Of a stretch of 36,180 bases of DNA, positions 1 through 7,768 are shown in pieces (position 1 is the first letter of the stretch; each line of letters starts with the position of its first letter). Where the stretch lies: assembly GCA_013286675.1 (NCBI GenBank), contig JABDFE010000007.1, positions 1-36,180 of the forward strand, read 5' to 3'. Below the pieces are notes generated by a model. The model was not told where the DNA came from. It saw nothing but the letters and a program-made list of their open reading frames with translations, and did no database searches. Position numbers and translations under genes: made by a program. The DNA is from Chlamydiota bacterium. GTDB lineage: Bacteria; Chlamydiota; Chlamydiia; Chlamydiales; Rhabdochlamydiaceae.

Positions 1-518
1 TGCTGCTTTTTGCCGATAAGGAGGGAAGTCCTGATTTCTCTGCCATGTCGCTCTTGGCAATCAATCCTCTTGTGATCATTTTAGGAGGTGCAGCAGCTCA
101 TGCTATTTTCAGCCGACTAAAAAGCCCCGCTTGGAAGCTTTTTATTCCGTTTGCCATCACAGCTGTTGCGTTCGGATTGATGTTCGCAGGGATTTTTAAG
201 GAGAATCCATTTTTACTCGTTGGAGTGGTCATTGGATTGATTTCTTTTGCGGAGGTTTTGATTGGCCCGGCGACTTACAGTCAATGTTCGGAAGCTGCGA
301 CGCTCCATCAAGATCCCAAAGTGATGGCGCTGATGTCGATTGGATTTTCCATGGCGGCATCTTTAGGCGGCATCTATAGTCAATTTTTAGCTGGAGAAAC
401 TTTCAATCCCCATCACTACCAAATGGGGTTTGGGATATTAGCCTTAGGACTTTTGGCAATAAGCGCGTTGCTCAGCCTTGCAAAGCGTCAAACAAGGAGT
501 TTAGAATACGAGCATTAA
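1..518 (+). CDS. POT/MFS-type transporter, C-terminal part (5' truncated by window)
   Basis: The reading frame is open from the left edge of the window, so the first ATG at 45 is internal and the gene begins upstream. About 170 residues are visible. They form four or five hydrophobic helices: one around INPLVIILGG, then FAITAVAFGLMFAG, LLVGVVIGLISFAEVLIGP, VMALMSIGFSMAASLGGIY and a last GFGILALGLLAISALL. The 'INPL.IIL' stretch followed by 'EVLIGPATYS' and the charged cytoplasmic tail resemble the last part of proton-dependent oligopeptide transporters (POT/PTR2, MFS). The substrate cannot be read from this fragment. A hairpin terminator follows the stop. The assignment to MFS is firmer than the assignment to POT. 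Confidence 0.65.
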   Translation, partial: LLFADKEGSPDFSAMSLLAINPLVIILGGAAAHAIFSRLKSPAWKLFIPFAITAVAFGLMFAGIFKENPFLLVGVVIGLISFAEVLIGPATYSQCSEAATLHQDPKVMALMSIGFSMAASLGGIYSQFLAGETFNPHHYQMGFGILALGLLAISALLSLAKRQTRSLEYEH

Positions 519-528
519 CAAAAAGGGA

Positions 529-560
529 AAATCCGCAGATCCTTTTTAGGCTGCGGATTT
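529..560. terminator. Hairpin terminator between convergent genes
   Basis: A 10-bp perfect stem, AAATCCGCAG (529-538) with CTGCGGATTT (551-560), encloses a 12-nt loop. It lies just past the transporter stop codon and also overlaps the 3' end of the out-of-frame continuation of the minus-strand XRE gene. It could therefore serve both strands. On the plus strand it is followed by CCATCCTTTT rather than a clean T run, so termination strength is uncertain. Confidence 0.6.
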
Positions 561-719
561 CCATCCTTTTGAAGTGTCCTTGAAGAGAAGCTCATCATTA
601 TTGCTTCTTTCTTCAAGATCAGCAATGTGTTTAAGCATCACTGAAATTTTCCCATCTTTATTGTGGATATGTTCTCTATAAAGAAGCCGTAATAAAGATT
701 CAGCTGATTTGGAGATCAT
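546..719 (-). pseudogene. Out-of-frame C-terminal continuation of the XRE regulator
   Basis: Directly downstream of the G8 run the minus strand stays open in a frame shifted by one base, down to a stop at 546-548. It encodes a C-terminal part containing SAESLLRLLYREH and ending GWKSAA. The 'RLLRLLY.EH' stretch is what normally follows the helix-turn-helix in this XRE regulator family. A run of seven G instead of eight would join it to the upstream gene and give a protein of about 148 residues. It is either a frameshifted tail, a slippage-dependent extension, or a sequencing error in the homopolymer. Confidence 0.6.
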
Positions 720-993
720 CCCCCCCCTTTTCCCAGCGTTGAATAGTAGCCAGACTAACTCCTAATAATTTAGCAAGGGCAGTGGGAGATTTCAGAAGCT
801 CCTTTCGTAAAAAACGTAGTTGTTCGCCAGATAATTCCTTTTTAGAACTCACAAGGAAGAGTCCAATAGCTTTATGTAGTCCGTCCAAATCATGGATGGA
901 AACAGCTTTGCCTCTGGAAGTCTGGATAAACTTGTATCCATTCAAGAGGTAAATATTGTTAAGCCCACATTCTGTATAGTGATATTTTGTCAT
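700..993 (-). CDS. XRE-family helix-turn-helix regulator of the TA operon (truncated by G8 frameshift)
   Basis: The 97 residues begin MTKYHYTECGL, continue with AVSIHDLDGLHKAIG, and then show a helix-turn-helix, LRKELLKSPTALAKLLGVS followed by LATIQRWEKG. This arrangement matches a family of XRE regulators often encoded beside toxin-antitoxin genes. It starts with an ATGA overlap with the HepT gene (990-993) and is thus third in the mntA-hepT operon. The reading frame ends prematurely after a run of eight G (720-727 on the plus strand as C). The expected C-terminal segment is present downstream in another frame. The HTH itself is complete, so a short DNA-binding form could still work. It probably autoregulates the operon, which is an inference from position and family. 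Confidence 0.75.
   Translation of the reverse strand: MTKYHYTECGLNNIYLLNGYKFIQTSRGKAVSIHDLDGLHKAIGLFLVSSKKELSGEQLRFLRKELLKSPTALAKLLGVSLATIQRWEKGGDDLQIS
720..727 (-). repeat. G8 homopolymer (possible slippage/phase-variation tract)
   Basis: There are eight consecutive C on the plus strand, read as G8 in the XRE gene just after the codons for RWEK. It is exactly where the reading frame breaks. Removing one G fuses the upstream HTH to the downstream conserved tail. Confidence 0.7.
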
Positions 994-1352
994 GATCGTC
1001 TGGAAGGTCTATTTTTCTCTAAAGAAATTTGCTGCAATTGCTCATGGAGCGTGGGAAGTGATTCTTTTATCGTACGCCAAACTATTTTGACATCAACTCC
1101 AAAATATTGATGGATCAAAACATTTCGCATCCCTCCCATTTTCATCCATGGAATATCCGGATATTTATGCCTTACAGCTATGGGAATACTTTTACTTGCC
1201 TCACCGATAATTTCGAGATTTCTTACAACGGCATCGACCACCAATTCATTTTTTCTGAATTTGTTCAATGTCATGCCTTTAACAAAGGACTCAATTTTAT
1301 CAATTGCTCGAAGAATATCTTGAATACGAAATACCCAGTCTCTAGAAGACAT
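990..1352 (-). CDS. hepT: HepT-like toxin (DUF86)
   Basis: The 120-residue helical protein carries the HEPN signature RX4HXY at R76-NVLI-H81-Q-Y83. This motif is catalytic in HepT-type ribonuclease toxins of type VII toxin-antitoxin systems. Length and fold pattern (DWVFRIQDILRAIDKI at the start, LEIIGEASKSI in the middle) fit DUF86/HepT. It overlaps the upstream mntA gene by 11 nt and the downstream XRE gene by 4 nt, so the three are almost certainly translated from one message. In studied pairs MntA adenylylates HepT on the Tyr of this motif to silence it; that Tyr is present here. The start is the ATG at 1352. Confidence 0.85.
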   Translation of the reverse strand: MSSRDWVFRIQDILRAIDKIESFVKGMTLNKFRKNELVVDAVVRNLEIIGEASKSIPIAVRHKYPDIPWMKMGGMRNVLIHQYFGVDVKIVWRTIKESLPTLHEQLQQISLEKNRPSRRS

Positions 1353-1632
1353 ATTTTGCTTCTTGTAAAATTCGTTTTTTTAGCGCCGGATGCAAGGCAT
1401 CTTTTGTCACTAAATCAACTTCACAGTCAAGAAGCTCTTCCAAGTAGCTTTTGATGTCTATAAAGTCAAAAAGTCCTTTTTTTGGGTCAAAATCTATTAA
1501 AACATCAACATCACTCTTTGGAGAACCTTCATTTCTCGCAACGGATCCAAAAAGCGCTAGCGCACGAACTCCTAACCGCAAAAGGTCCTTTTTGTGCTGG
1601 TTGATGATTTTCTTAGCTTGATTATATAACAT
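1342..1632 (-). CDS. mntA: MntA-like minimal nucleotidyltransferase (antitoxin)
   Basis: The 96-residue protein shows the minimal nucleotidyltransferase motif GSX10DXD at G29-S30 and D41-V-D43, with a further acidic residue in the later VDLV segment. This is the DNA polymerase beta-like fold of MntA antitoxins. The family acts as an AMP transferase that modifies and neutralises HepT. It is the first gene of a minus-strand operon (mntA, hepT, xre) with a recognisable promoter and a palindrome just upstream. The overlap with hepT supports translational coupling. Confidence 0.85.
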   Translation of the reverse strand: MLYNQAKKIINQHKKDLLRLGVRALALFGSVARNEGSPKSDVDVLIDFDPKKGLFDFIDIKSYLEELLDCEVDLVTKDALHPALKKRILQEAKYVF

Positions 1633-1653
1633 TTTTTCCTATGAGAATGTTGT

Positions 1654-1666
1654 GTTCCAATAGAAC
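1654..1666. promoter_or_regulatory. Possible operator of the mntA-hepT-xre operon
   Basis: The imperfect palindrome GTTCCAATAGAAC has GTTC and GAAC arms. It sits between the predicted -10 box and the mntA start. A related half-site, TATTAGAAC, occurs at 1696-1704 over the predicted -35 region. The position is that expected for autorepression by the XRE protein or by the TA complex. Binding is inferred only. Confidence 0.4.
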
Positions 1667-1677
1667 TTCTCATCTTT

Positions 1678-1706
1678 ATAATATAAAATTTCCGCTATTA
1701 GAACAA
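1678..1706 (-). promoter_or_regulatory. Predicted sigma70-type promoter for mntA operon
   Basis: On the minus strand TTGTTC (1701-1706) is followed after 17 nt by TATTAT (1678-1683), close to the TTGACA/TATAAT consensus with ideal spacing. Transcription would begin near 1671, about 40 nt before the mntA start. The -35 box overlaps the last codons of the outer-membrane-protein gene. Confidence 0.5.
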
Positions 1707-2513
1707 GGAGAACGGCAGCATGTAGCTGACGGTGAAGAAATTCACATTTTCAGGGAATGACCTAGCATAGACTCGGCGGGTGTAAGCAAAAGAAAGTTGG
1801 CCCCAGATCTCAAAGACGTAGGTATATTTGACGCCGGTATCAATATTCCGATGCCGGATGTCAGCATATCCATTGAAATGGTGGGTATGGACATGTGCTT
1901 GATTGCCAAATCCAATGTAGGTCTCTGCAAAAATTCCCAGACGATGAGTGCAGTGGATATTTCCCTCAAACATGGCAAAAGCTCTGATCCATGGATAGCC
2001 TCGATTGGCAATACCAACGGCGCCAAATCCATAGAGCCTCATGTGCCAATCAAACCCGTGATCCCATTCTTTGCCAATGGAGGTACTCACTTCAAAGTTT
2101 GTATGGAAGTGGTAAGGACAGCTGATGTCTTTTAAGCTCCGGCTGGCCACACCCCGAGCGCTAATGCCGGTTGTTAATGAGACTGGATCGCCTACCACAT
2201 CATCGAGCCAGAGATACCGTACCTGCATGGCTCCGCTTCTAAGCGCCATCGACACAGCGGTCGTATCGGCGAATTCGACATCGGCATCCATATCCCAATT
2301 GGGAGAAGGAGAGACTTCCAGACCAAAAGTTAATAAATGTTCATTGAATGGCTTCTTTAATTGAGGATCGCCGTTTTGCACCGAGTTAAAACGGCCATAG
2401 GTATAACTCGGTGTGAAGCTAAATTCCCACATGTTACAAAACCACGGCTGGATCTCCAAACCAAACAGAGAAAAAGGCATGAGAAATAGGAGCCTACGCA
2501 TGAACCTATCCAT
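1698..2513 (-). CDS. Predicted outer membrane beta-barrel protein
   Basis: The 271-residue protein has an N-terminal signal peptide (MRRLLFLMPFSLFGL, preceded by a possible extra four residues) followed by alternating aromatic/polar strands. It ends in ...YMLPFSLF, the terminal Phe typical of proteins assembled by the BAM machinery. I recognise no enzymatic motif. The composition (many Tyr, Trp, Phe, Gly, His) fits a small barrel or an OmpA/MOMP-like transmembrane domain of the kind common in non-Chlamydiaceae chlamydiae. Its start region overlaps the stop of a 52-codon ORF that itself overlaps trxB. Function beyond surface location is unknown. Confidence 0.6.
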   Translation of the reverse strand: MDRFMRRLLFLMPFSLFGLEIQPWFCNMWEFSFTPSYTYGRFNSVQNGDPQLKKPFNEHLLTFGLEVSPSPNWDMDADVEFADTTAVSMALRSGAMQVRYLWLDDVVGDPVSLTTGISARGVASRSLKDISCPYHFHTNFEVSTSIGKEWDHGFDWHMRLYGFGAVGIANRGYPWIRAFAMFEGNIHCTHRLGIFAETYIGFGNQAHVHTHHFNGYADIRHRNIDTGVKYTYVFEIWGQLSFAYTRRVYARSFPENVNFFTVSYMLPFSLF

Positions 2514-2664
2514 TAGTGATAAAATTTTGATTTTTGATGTATTTTTTCGCAGATTTTAAAGCCGCTTCGTAGGACATACTTGGGGAAGTAGACCAAGAAG
2601 CGGCTTTAGAAGATGCGTAAAAAGACGCAAAAAGCGAACTTTTAGCATTAAGGGATAGGTTCAT
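2506..2664 (-). CDS. Possible small Ser/Ala/Lys-rich protein (52 aa) between trxB and the OMP gene
   Basis: The minus strand carries a 53-codon open frame. Its ATG (2662-2664) overlaps the trxB stop in an ATGA arrangement. Its TAG (2506-2508) lies five bases before the OMP gene's first codon region, so the three frames are stitched together. The product begins [20 protein letters not shown] and ends KNQNFITNG. It has no signal peptide or known motif. Against it: no good ribosome binding site, and the frame contains a long hairpin (12-bp perfect stem), so the stretch could instead be an untranslated structured spacer. Confidence 0.4.
   Translation of the reverse strand: MNLSLNAKSSLFASFYASSKAASWSTSPSMSYEAALKSAKKYIKNQNFITNG
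2541..2625. repeat. Hairpin between trxB and OMP gene
   Basis: A perfect 12-bp stem, TAAAGCCGCTTC (2557-2568) with GAAGCGGCTTTA (2597-2608), is extended by partly paired flanks TTTTTCGCA and TGCGTAAAAA. A 28-nt loop separates the arms. It may be an attenuator or terminator for trxB, a small palindromic element, or simply part of the 52-codon ORF. Confidence 0.5.
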
Positions 2665-3614
2665 TGAGCATGCTCACGGGCTGCCAGCCATCTTTCAGCA
2701 TCAAGAGCTGCCATACAACCACTGCCGGCAGCTGTGACAGCTTGACGATAGACGTGGTCTTGGACATCGCCGGCGGCAAAAACCCCTTCTATATTGGTAT
2801 AAGAGGTTCCCTTGACGACCTTGATGTAGCCATTGGGTTCAACTTCGAGCTGCCCTTTCAAGAACCCCGTGTTCGGCTCATGCCCGATCGCAAAAAAGAC
2901 CCCTGCGGCGTCATGCCGGGTCTCTTTTCCGCTTCCGACATCTTTTAAAGTGAGAGTGCGGACGACAGAATCACCCTCGACTTTGGTCAGGACATGGTTC
3001 CATACGATCTCGATTTTGGGATGTTTTTTTGCCCGCTCGGCCATGATTTTAGAGGCTCTAAGCTCATCGCGCCGGTGGACGATATAGACTTTGCTGCCGA
3101 ACTTCGTAAGGAAGATTGCCTCTTCAACGGCGGTATCTCCCCCTCCAAACACAAATAAGGGCTTGTCTCGGAAAATCGGGGCCGCGCCATCACAAACAGC
3201 ACAGGCCGTTACCCCTTTTTGCCAGAATTCGTTGTCGCCGGTTCCGGGCACTTGAAGCCTTTTAGCGGTGGCTCCTGTGGCGATAATGAGGGCCTCTGCC
3301 TCATAAACACCCGAAGGGGCCTCCACTTTGAAGGGGCGCTGTTTTAAGTCAACGCTGGTGACATCTTCTGCTATAAAGGTAGTCCCAAACTTTTCAGCTT
3401 GCTTGCGGAAGAGATCCATGAGCTCAGGGCCCATGATCCCTTCAGGGAAGCCTGGATAGTTCTCCACGTCGGTGGTTGTCATCAATTGGCCCCCAGGGGG
3501 GCCTGCATAGAACCCTTCAAAGATGAGGGGCTCTAAGTTTGCGCGGGCCGCATAAATGGCCGCTGTATAGGAGGCTGGACCTGATCCGACAATGATTATC
3601 TTGCGTTTTTGCAT
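2661..3614 (-). CDS. trxB: Thioredoxin reductase
   Basis: The 317-residue flavoenzyme transfers electrons from NADPH through FAD to thioredoxin. It shows the FAD-binding [10 protein letters not shown] near residues 10-19, the redox-active pair C138-A-V-C141 in ACAVCDG, the NADPH-binding GGGDTAVEE, and the C-terminal FAD motif FAAGDVQD. Length is normal for bacterial low-molecular-weight TrxB. The ATG at 3614 matches the family's N-terminus. Its 5' side carries a palindromic element shared with the divergent potA region. It may be the first gene of a small operon with the 52-codon ORF and the outer membrane protein. Confidence 0.95.
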   Translation of the reverse strand: MQKRKIIIVGSGPASYTAAIYAARANLEPLIFEGFYAGPPGGQLMTTTDVENYPGFPEGIMGPELMDLFRKQAEKFGTTFIAEDVTSVDLKQRPFKVEAPSGVYEAEALIIATGATAKRLQVPGTGDNEFWQKGVTACAVCDGAAPIFRDKPLFVFGGGDTAVEEAIFLTKFGSKVYIVHRRDELRASKIMAERAKKHPKIEIVWNHVLTKVEGDSVVRTLTLKDVGSGKETRHDAAGVFFAIGHEPNTGFLKGQLEVEPNGYIKVVKGTSYTNIEGVFAAGDVQDHVYRQAVTAAGSGCMAALDAERWLAAREHAQ

Positions 3615-3623
3615 AAACTTAAG

Positions 3624-3797
3624 TTATACCGAAAATGTCTAAAAATTTGGCTTTGGACTGTGCCAGCATCCTCACCTTTGCAACTGCGTCCATCGGCCAT
3701 GTTCACGAACATGGCCTGCTTCCGCAACGGCTGCGCCTGCAGCAAATCTGAGGCGCTGGCTGTGTCCAAAGCCAAATTTTGAGGCACTTTCGGTATA
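3624..3797. mobile_element. Palindromic hairpin element A (trxB/potA intergenic)
   Basis: About 174 bp with imperfect inverted ends of roughly 40 bp: the left arm begins TATACCGAAAATGTCT and the right arm, reversed, begins TATACCGAAAGTGCCT. Both then read AAATTTGGCTTTGGAC. The centre holds a second perfect palindrome, GGCCATGTTC with GAACATGGCC. The ends abut TA dinucleotides. There is no transposase inside, so it is a MITE-like, non-autonomous element. A 63-codon frame through it on the minus strand is a by-product of the palindrome. It occupies nearly all of the divergent trxB-potA intergenic region and could affect both promoters. Confidence 0.7.
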
Positions 3798-3848
3798 TTT
3801 GTAGCAATTTATGTGGAATAAAATCTACAGAACATTAAAATTTTCGCC

Positions 3849-4940
3849 ATGCGCAGTATAAAGCTCGATAAGTTAAAAAAGTCCATCAGCGGCGGGATGA
3901 TCATCAACGATATCAGCCTGGTAATCCCCGCCGGAAAGTTTTTTGCCCTACTAGGCCCTAGCGGCTGCGGCAAAACAACCCTACTCCGTCTCATTGCCGG
4001 TCTGGAAAAAGCCGATGCCGGGAAGATCTTCCTGGGAGACGAAGACATCACCGACGTTCCGATCCATGAACGTCCGATCAACATTGTTTTTCAAAACTAT
4101 GCTCTTTTCCCCCATCTCGACGTCTTTGACAATATTGCCTATAGCCTGCGGCTGAAAAAACTGCCCAAGATCGTCATTGAGCAAAAAGTTTTTAAAATCC
4201 TCGAGGCCTTCCACCTTGAGAACCACATCTACAAGTCTCCCAGCCAGCTTTCGGGCGGACAGCAGCAGCGGGTTGCCCTTGCCCGTGCGATCGTCAACGA
4301 GCCAGATGTTCTCCTATTAGATGAACCGCTGGCGGCTCTTGACTTCAAGCTCCGCGAAAGGATGCTCATTGAACTGATCGAGCTCCAAGATAAATTAAAA
4401 ACGACGTTTGTCTACGTGACCCACGACCAGTTCGAGGCGCTCACGGTAGCCGACCAGATGGCGATCATGAATACAAAAGGTGAGATCGAACAGATCGGGA
4501 CTCCAAAAGAGATCTACGAATTCCCCCATTCTTCTTTTGTCGCCAAGTTCGTCGGAACCACCAATATCTTAAGTGGAACACTCCGCAATATTGACACTGA
4601 GCCCGCCTTTGAGATCCCAGATCTCGGCCATTTCAAAGTCGATATCGCACAAAAGAAACCGTGGATGACTGAAGGATGCGATAGCCTGATTAGCATCCGG
4701 CCCGAAAAAATCTTCATCTCGAAAAAAGAAGTCAAAAACTTCTCCAACCATGTCAAAGGCACTGTACAGTCGATTGTCTACCATGGACGGTCGACACAGT
4801 ATAATATTCTTTTAAAGAACCATATGAAGCTCCAGGTGTTTGAACAAAATGAAGAACATTTTCCTCAACAGGTGATCGACTATGACAACGAAGTCAATCT
4901 CTACTGGCAAAAAGAAAACGTGGTCATTTTGGAAAAATGA
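3849..4940 (+). CDS. potA: Spermidine/putrescine ABC transporter, ATP-binding protein
   Basis: The 363-residue ATPase energises polyamine import at the inner membrane. It has Walker [10 protein letters not shown] (residues 36-44), the ABC signature LSGGQQQ (134-140), Walker B VLLLDEP (154-160) and the switch His in [12 protein letters not shown]-terminal TOBE-like domain begins near residue 270. It heads the potABCD operon; the stop overlaps the potB start by 4 nt. An in-frame stop lies just upstream at 3819, so the ATG at 3849 is the first usable start, although no clear Shine-Dalgarno precedes it. Among CUT1-type ATPases the neighbours point to polyamines rather than sugars. Confidence 0.92.
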   Translation: MRSIKLDKLKKSISGGMIINDISLVIPAGKFFALLGPSGCGKTTLLRLIAGLEKADAGKIFLGDEDITDVPIHERPINIVFQNYALFPHLDVFDNIAYSLRLKKLPKIVIEQKVFKILEAFHLENHIYKSPSQLSGGQQQRVALARAIVNEPDVLLLDEPLAALDFKLRERMLIELIELQDKLKTTFVYVTHDQFEALTVADQMAIMNTKGEIEQIGTPKEIYEFPHSSFVAKFVGTTNILSGTLRNIDTEPAFEIPDLGHFKVDIAQKKPWMTEGCDSLISIRPEKIFISKKEVKNFSNHVKGTVQSIVYHGRSTQYNILLKNHMKLQVFEQNEEHFPQQVIDYDNEVNLYWQKENVVILEK

Positions 4941-5812
4941 TGAAAATGAGATTTTTGCGACCTCCCGTTTCCGACCGTCCCTTTGCAATTGGGATCCCAG
5001 CACTGATCTGGCAAGTGCTGTTCTTCTATATTCCCCTTTTGATCATTGTCCTGACAAGCTTCCTCAAGATCACTTCGACAGGGATTGTCGGAGTCACCTT
5101 TGATAAAATCGCTCACTTCCTCAATCCCCTTTATTTACGTGTGATCGTATCTTCTCTTGTTCTTGCGATCATTAACGTCATCCTCTGCTTCTTAATTGCC
5201 TATCCACTTGCCTATTTCATCGCTTTTAAAGGAAGAAAAATTAAAAATTTTCTGCTGTTTCTGTTGTTGATTCCGTTTTGGACGAACTTTCTACTCCATG
5301 TTTATGCGTGGTTCTACGTTTTAGAAAGACACGGCTTCCTCAACAACATTCTGCTGCAAATTGGATTGATCAAAGAACCTCTGATTCTCTTAAATACCAA
5401 TTTTTCCATCATCATCATGATGGTCTACTATTATCTGCCCTTCATGGTGCTGCCGATTTACAATTCTCTAGAGCGATTCAACACCAGCTTGATCGAGGCT
5501 TCCTTTGACCTAGGAGCGACTTGGCTGCAGACCTTCCGGCGGATCATCCTCCCATTAACCATGCGTGGAGTGAGAGCTGGCTTTTTCTTGGTCTACATCC
5601 CGTCTTTTGGCGAGTTTGCGATCCCCTCTCTTATGGGCGGAGACAAAGTCATGTTCGTCGGCAACGTAGTATCCGAGTACATTCTTGGGGAAGGCACCGG
5701 CTCTTTAGGAGCAGCTTTCATGGTCGTCAGCTGCGTTATCCTGCTCATTACTGCAGTCTTTTTCTACTGGCTCCTAGGACGATTCACTGAACCTGTGAGG
5801 GATCGTGGCTGA
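4937..5812 (+). CDS. potB: Spermidine/putrescine ABC transporter, permease B
   Basis: The 291-residue inner-membrane protein has about six transmembrane helices. The first is around IPALIWQVLFFYIPLLIIVL. The permease EAA loop is present as EASFDLGATWLQTFRRIILP and contacts the ATPase. It matches PotB/PotH-type permeases. It overlaps potA by 4 nt and potC by 8 nt, so the four subunits are co-translated. Confidence 0.9.
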   Translation: MMKMRFLRPPVSDRPFAIGIPALIWQVLFFYIPLLIIVLTSFLKITSTGIVGVTFDKIAHFLNPLYLRVIVSSLVLAIINVILCFLIAYPLAYFIAFKGRKIKNFLLFLLLIPFWTNFLLHVYAWFYVLERHGFLNNILLQIGLIKEPLILLNTNFSIIIMMVYYYLPFMVLPIYNSLERFNTSLIEASFDLGATWLQTFRRIILPLTMRGVRAGFFLVYIPSFGEFAIPSLMGGDKVMFVGNVVSEYILGEGTGSLGAAFMVVSCVILLITAVFFYWLLGRFTEPVRDRG

Positions 5813-6617
5813 AAAAGGAAAGTTTTACACACACCAAAGAAGATCGATCTTCGGAAAAACCGGCCACCTTCTACTCATTGCTTCGACCTATCTTTTCTTA
5901 TGGGTTCCGATCGTCGTCCTGCTCGTCTTTTCTTTTAACCAAGAGAGCTTCCCCGCTCCATGGAAAGGATTTACCTTGCAGTGGTATGTCGAGCTAATTG
6001 ACTCGGTCTATCTCTGGAAATCGTTTCTGAACTCCCTCATCGTGGCCCTCTCTGCGACCTTCATTTCAGTCCTAATGGGGATTTTTCTGATATTCTTTGC
6101 TGCGCAAGGCGGACGCGTTGGCAGATACCTCAACCTCTTTTATGGCAGCATCATTATCCCTGAGACTGTTCTTGCTGTCAGCTTACTCGGATTTTTCGGC
6201 CTCATTTCCATTTCTCTTGGCTTAACGACATTGATTATCGGCCATACCGTTTTAGGCCTCGGATTTGTCATCCCGATGGTCTATGCCCGGTTCCAAGACC
6301 TCGATTATCGCCTCACAGAAGCTTCCCTCGTGCTGGGAGCCACTCCCCTGCAAACCTTTTTTAAAGTGACGCTCCCCCTACTCAGACCCTCACTGATCAC
6401 CAGCGCCCTCCTTGTTTTCATCATTTCGTTCGATGACTTTATCTTGACCTACTTCACCGCCGGCAGCTCCGTCCAAACGCTTTCTATCTATATCTTATCG
6501 ATGATCCGCTCCGGCATCTCCCCTGTTGTGAACGCTCTTTCTGCACTCTTGCTATTCATGAGCAGCCTCATGGCTCTTGTCTATTTCCAGCTCAGCAGCA
6601 GGAGTAAAATCTTCTAA
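5805..6617 (+). CDS. potC: Spermidine/putrescine ABC transporter, permease C
   Basis: The 270-residue inner-membrane permease is the partner of PotB. It has an N-terminal helix LLLIASTYLFLWVPIVVLLVF and the EAA motif EASLVLGATPLQTFFKVTLP, followed by further helices such as SALLVFIISFDDFILTYF, which is typical of PotC/PotI. The start is GTG at 5805, eight bases inside the end of potB, preceded by GTGAGGG as a ribosome binding site. The stop TAA shares a base with the ATG of potD. Confidence 0.9.
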   Translation: MAEKGKFYTHQRRSIFGKTGHLLLIASTYLFLWVPIVVLLVFSFNQESFPAPWKGFTLQWYVELIDSVYLWKSFLNSLIVALSATFISVLMGIFLIFFAAQGGRVGRYLNLFYGSIIIPETVLAVSLLGFFGLISISLGLTTLIIGHTVLGLGFVIPMVYARFQDLDYRLTEASLVLGATPLQTFFKVTLPLLRPSLITSALLVFIISFDDFILTYFTAGSSVQTLSIYILSMIRSGISPVVNALSALLLFMSSLMALVYFQLSSRSKIF

Positions 6618-7690
6618 TGAAAATAAGACAATATTTTAATCGCTCGCTTGTGGTCTTTTTCTGGGTTGCTTTGATCTTTGGCATCCTTTATTGGCCGAAA
6701 AATTTATTTTTCCACGAGAAAAAGAGCATCAATGTTTTTGCCTGGGGAGATATTTTAGAGGATTCTGTTGTTGCGGACTTTGAAAAAGCCTCCGGCATCA
6801 AGGTCAACCTGAGCTATTATGCCTCTAACGAAGAGATGATCATCAAGCTCAAAGCCACCGGCGGAGAAGGCTACGACATGGTCGTCCCTTCTGATTATTC
6901 GGTGGAAATCTTAAGAAAAGAAAATCTCCTGAAAAAACTCGATAAAACCAAACTAAACTTCCTGGACAACCTCAATCCCAACCTTACCAATCTCTTCTTC
7001 GATCCGGGCAATCTCTATTCCGTTCCTTTCGAGTGGGAGCTCTACGTCCTTGGAATCGATAAAGATTTTTTCCAAAATAAACCCCTTAACCCTAGCTGGA
7101 AAATGATCTTCGATCCAAACACAATCGACTACAAGATCAGCATGATCAACGACCCCATCCAAGCTGTAACGCTCGCCTCGTTCTATCTCTATGGATCAAT
7201 TCCAACAATCACCGATGCCCAGCTCAAAGAAATCACTCAGCTCCTGCTCACCCAAAAACAGTACGTCAATGCGTATGCCGACTTCCGCGCCGACTATTTT
7301 CTAGCCACCAAAAATAGCGCTGTCGCAGTTGCCACCAGCTCATACATCTGGAGAACCATGAAAAAGTTCCCCTTCGTCGGTTATGTCACCCCCAAAGAAG
7401 GCACCTTTATCACCATTGAGAATTTCTGCATCCCAGTAACCAGCACCAAACAAGACCTGACCTACCAGCTCATGAACTACCTCTACACCCGCCAGTCCAT
7501 GAAAACTCACTACGATACCTTTGGCATTTTCCCTTCCACCCTCGATGTGATGGATGACCTCGATCTCACTCCCGACGCCCGCGAGCTCATCACTATGTCC
7601 TCTCCCGAACTCCGCCCCCTCCTCTTTACCCGGCTTCTGACCTCCCAGGAAAAGATCCGCGACGCCTGGGTCCAAATCAAGACTGAGTAG
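6617..7690 (+). CDS. potD: Polyamine-binding protein of the Pot transporter
   Basis: The 357-residue solute-binding protein captures spermidine/putrescine outside the inner membrane and delivers it to PotBC. After an N-terminal hydrophobic anchor (SLVVFFWVALIFGILYWP) come the PotD landmarks: INVFAWGDILEDSVVADFEKAS near residue 40, YDMVVPSDYSVEIL, and a polyamine-site-like region NLYSVPFEWELY. There is no lipobox cysteine, so it is probably tethered by an uncleaved signal anchor. It is the last gene of the operon. Obligate intracellular bacteria commonly scavenge polyamines from the host; that role here is inference. Confidence 0.9.
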   Translation: MKIRQYFNRSLVVFFWVALIFGILYWPKNLFFHEKKSINVFAWGDILEDSVVADFEKASGIKVNLSYYASNEEMIIKLKATGGEGYDMVVPSDYSVEILRKENLLKKLDKTKLNFLDNLNPNLTNLFFDPGNLYSVPFEWELYVLGIDKDFFQNKPLNPSWKMIFDPNTIDYKISMINDPIQAVTLASFYLYGSIPTITDAQLKEITQLLLTQKQYVNAYADFRADYFLATKNSAVAVATSSYIWRTMKKFPFVGYVTPKEGTFITIENFCIPVTSTKQDLTYQLMNYLYTRQSMKTHYDTFGIFPSTLDVMDDLDLTPDARELITMSSPELRPLLFTRLLTSQEKIRDAWVQIKTE

Positions 7691-7768
7691 CTAATACTCA
7701 GCGAAATCATGTCCATCAAAACCCTATTCCGCTAAGTATAACAATAATTCAAAAGGTCGAAAAGTTAA

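Noticed and set aside
3596-3787. 63-codon minus-strand frame upstream of trxB
   Set aside because: It lies entirely within hairpin element A and the trxB start; it reflects the palindrome, with no ribosome binding site.
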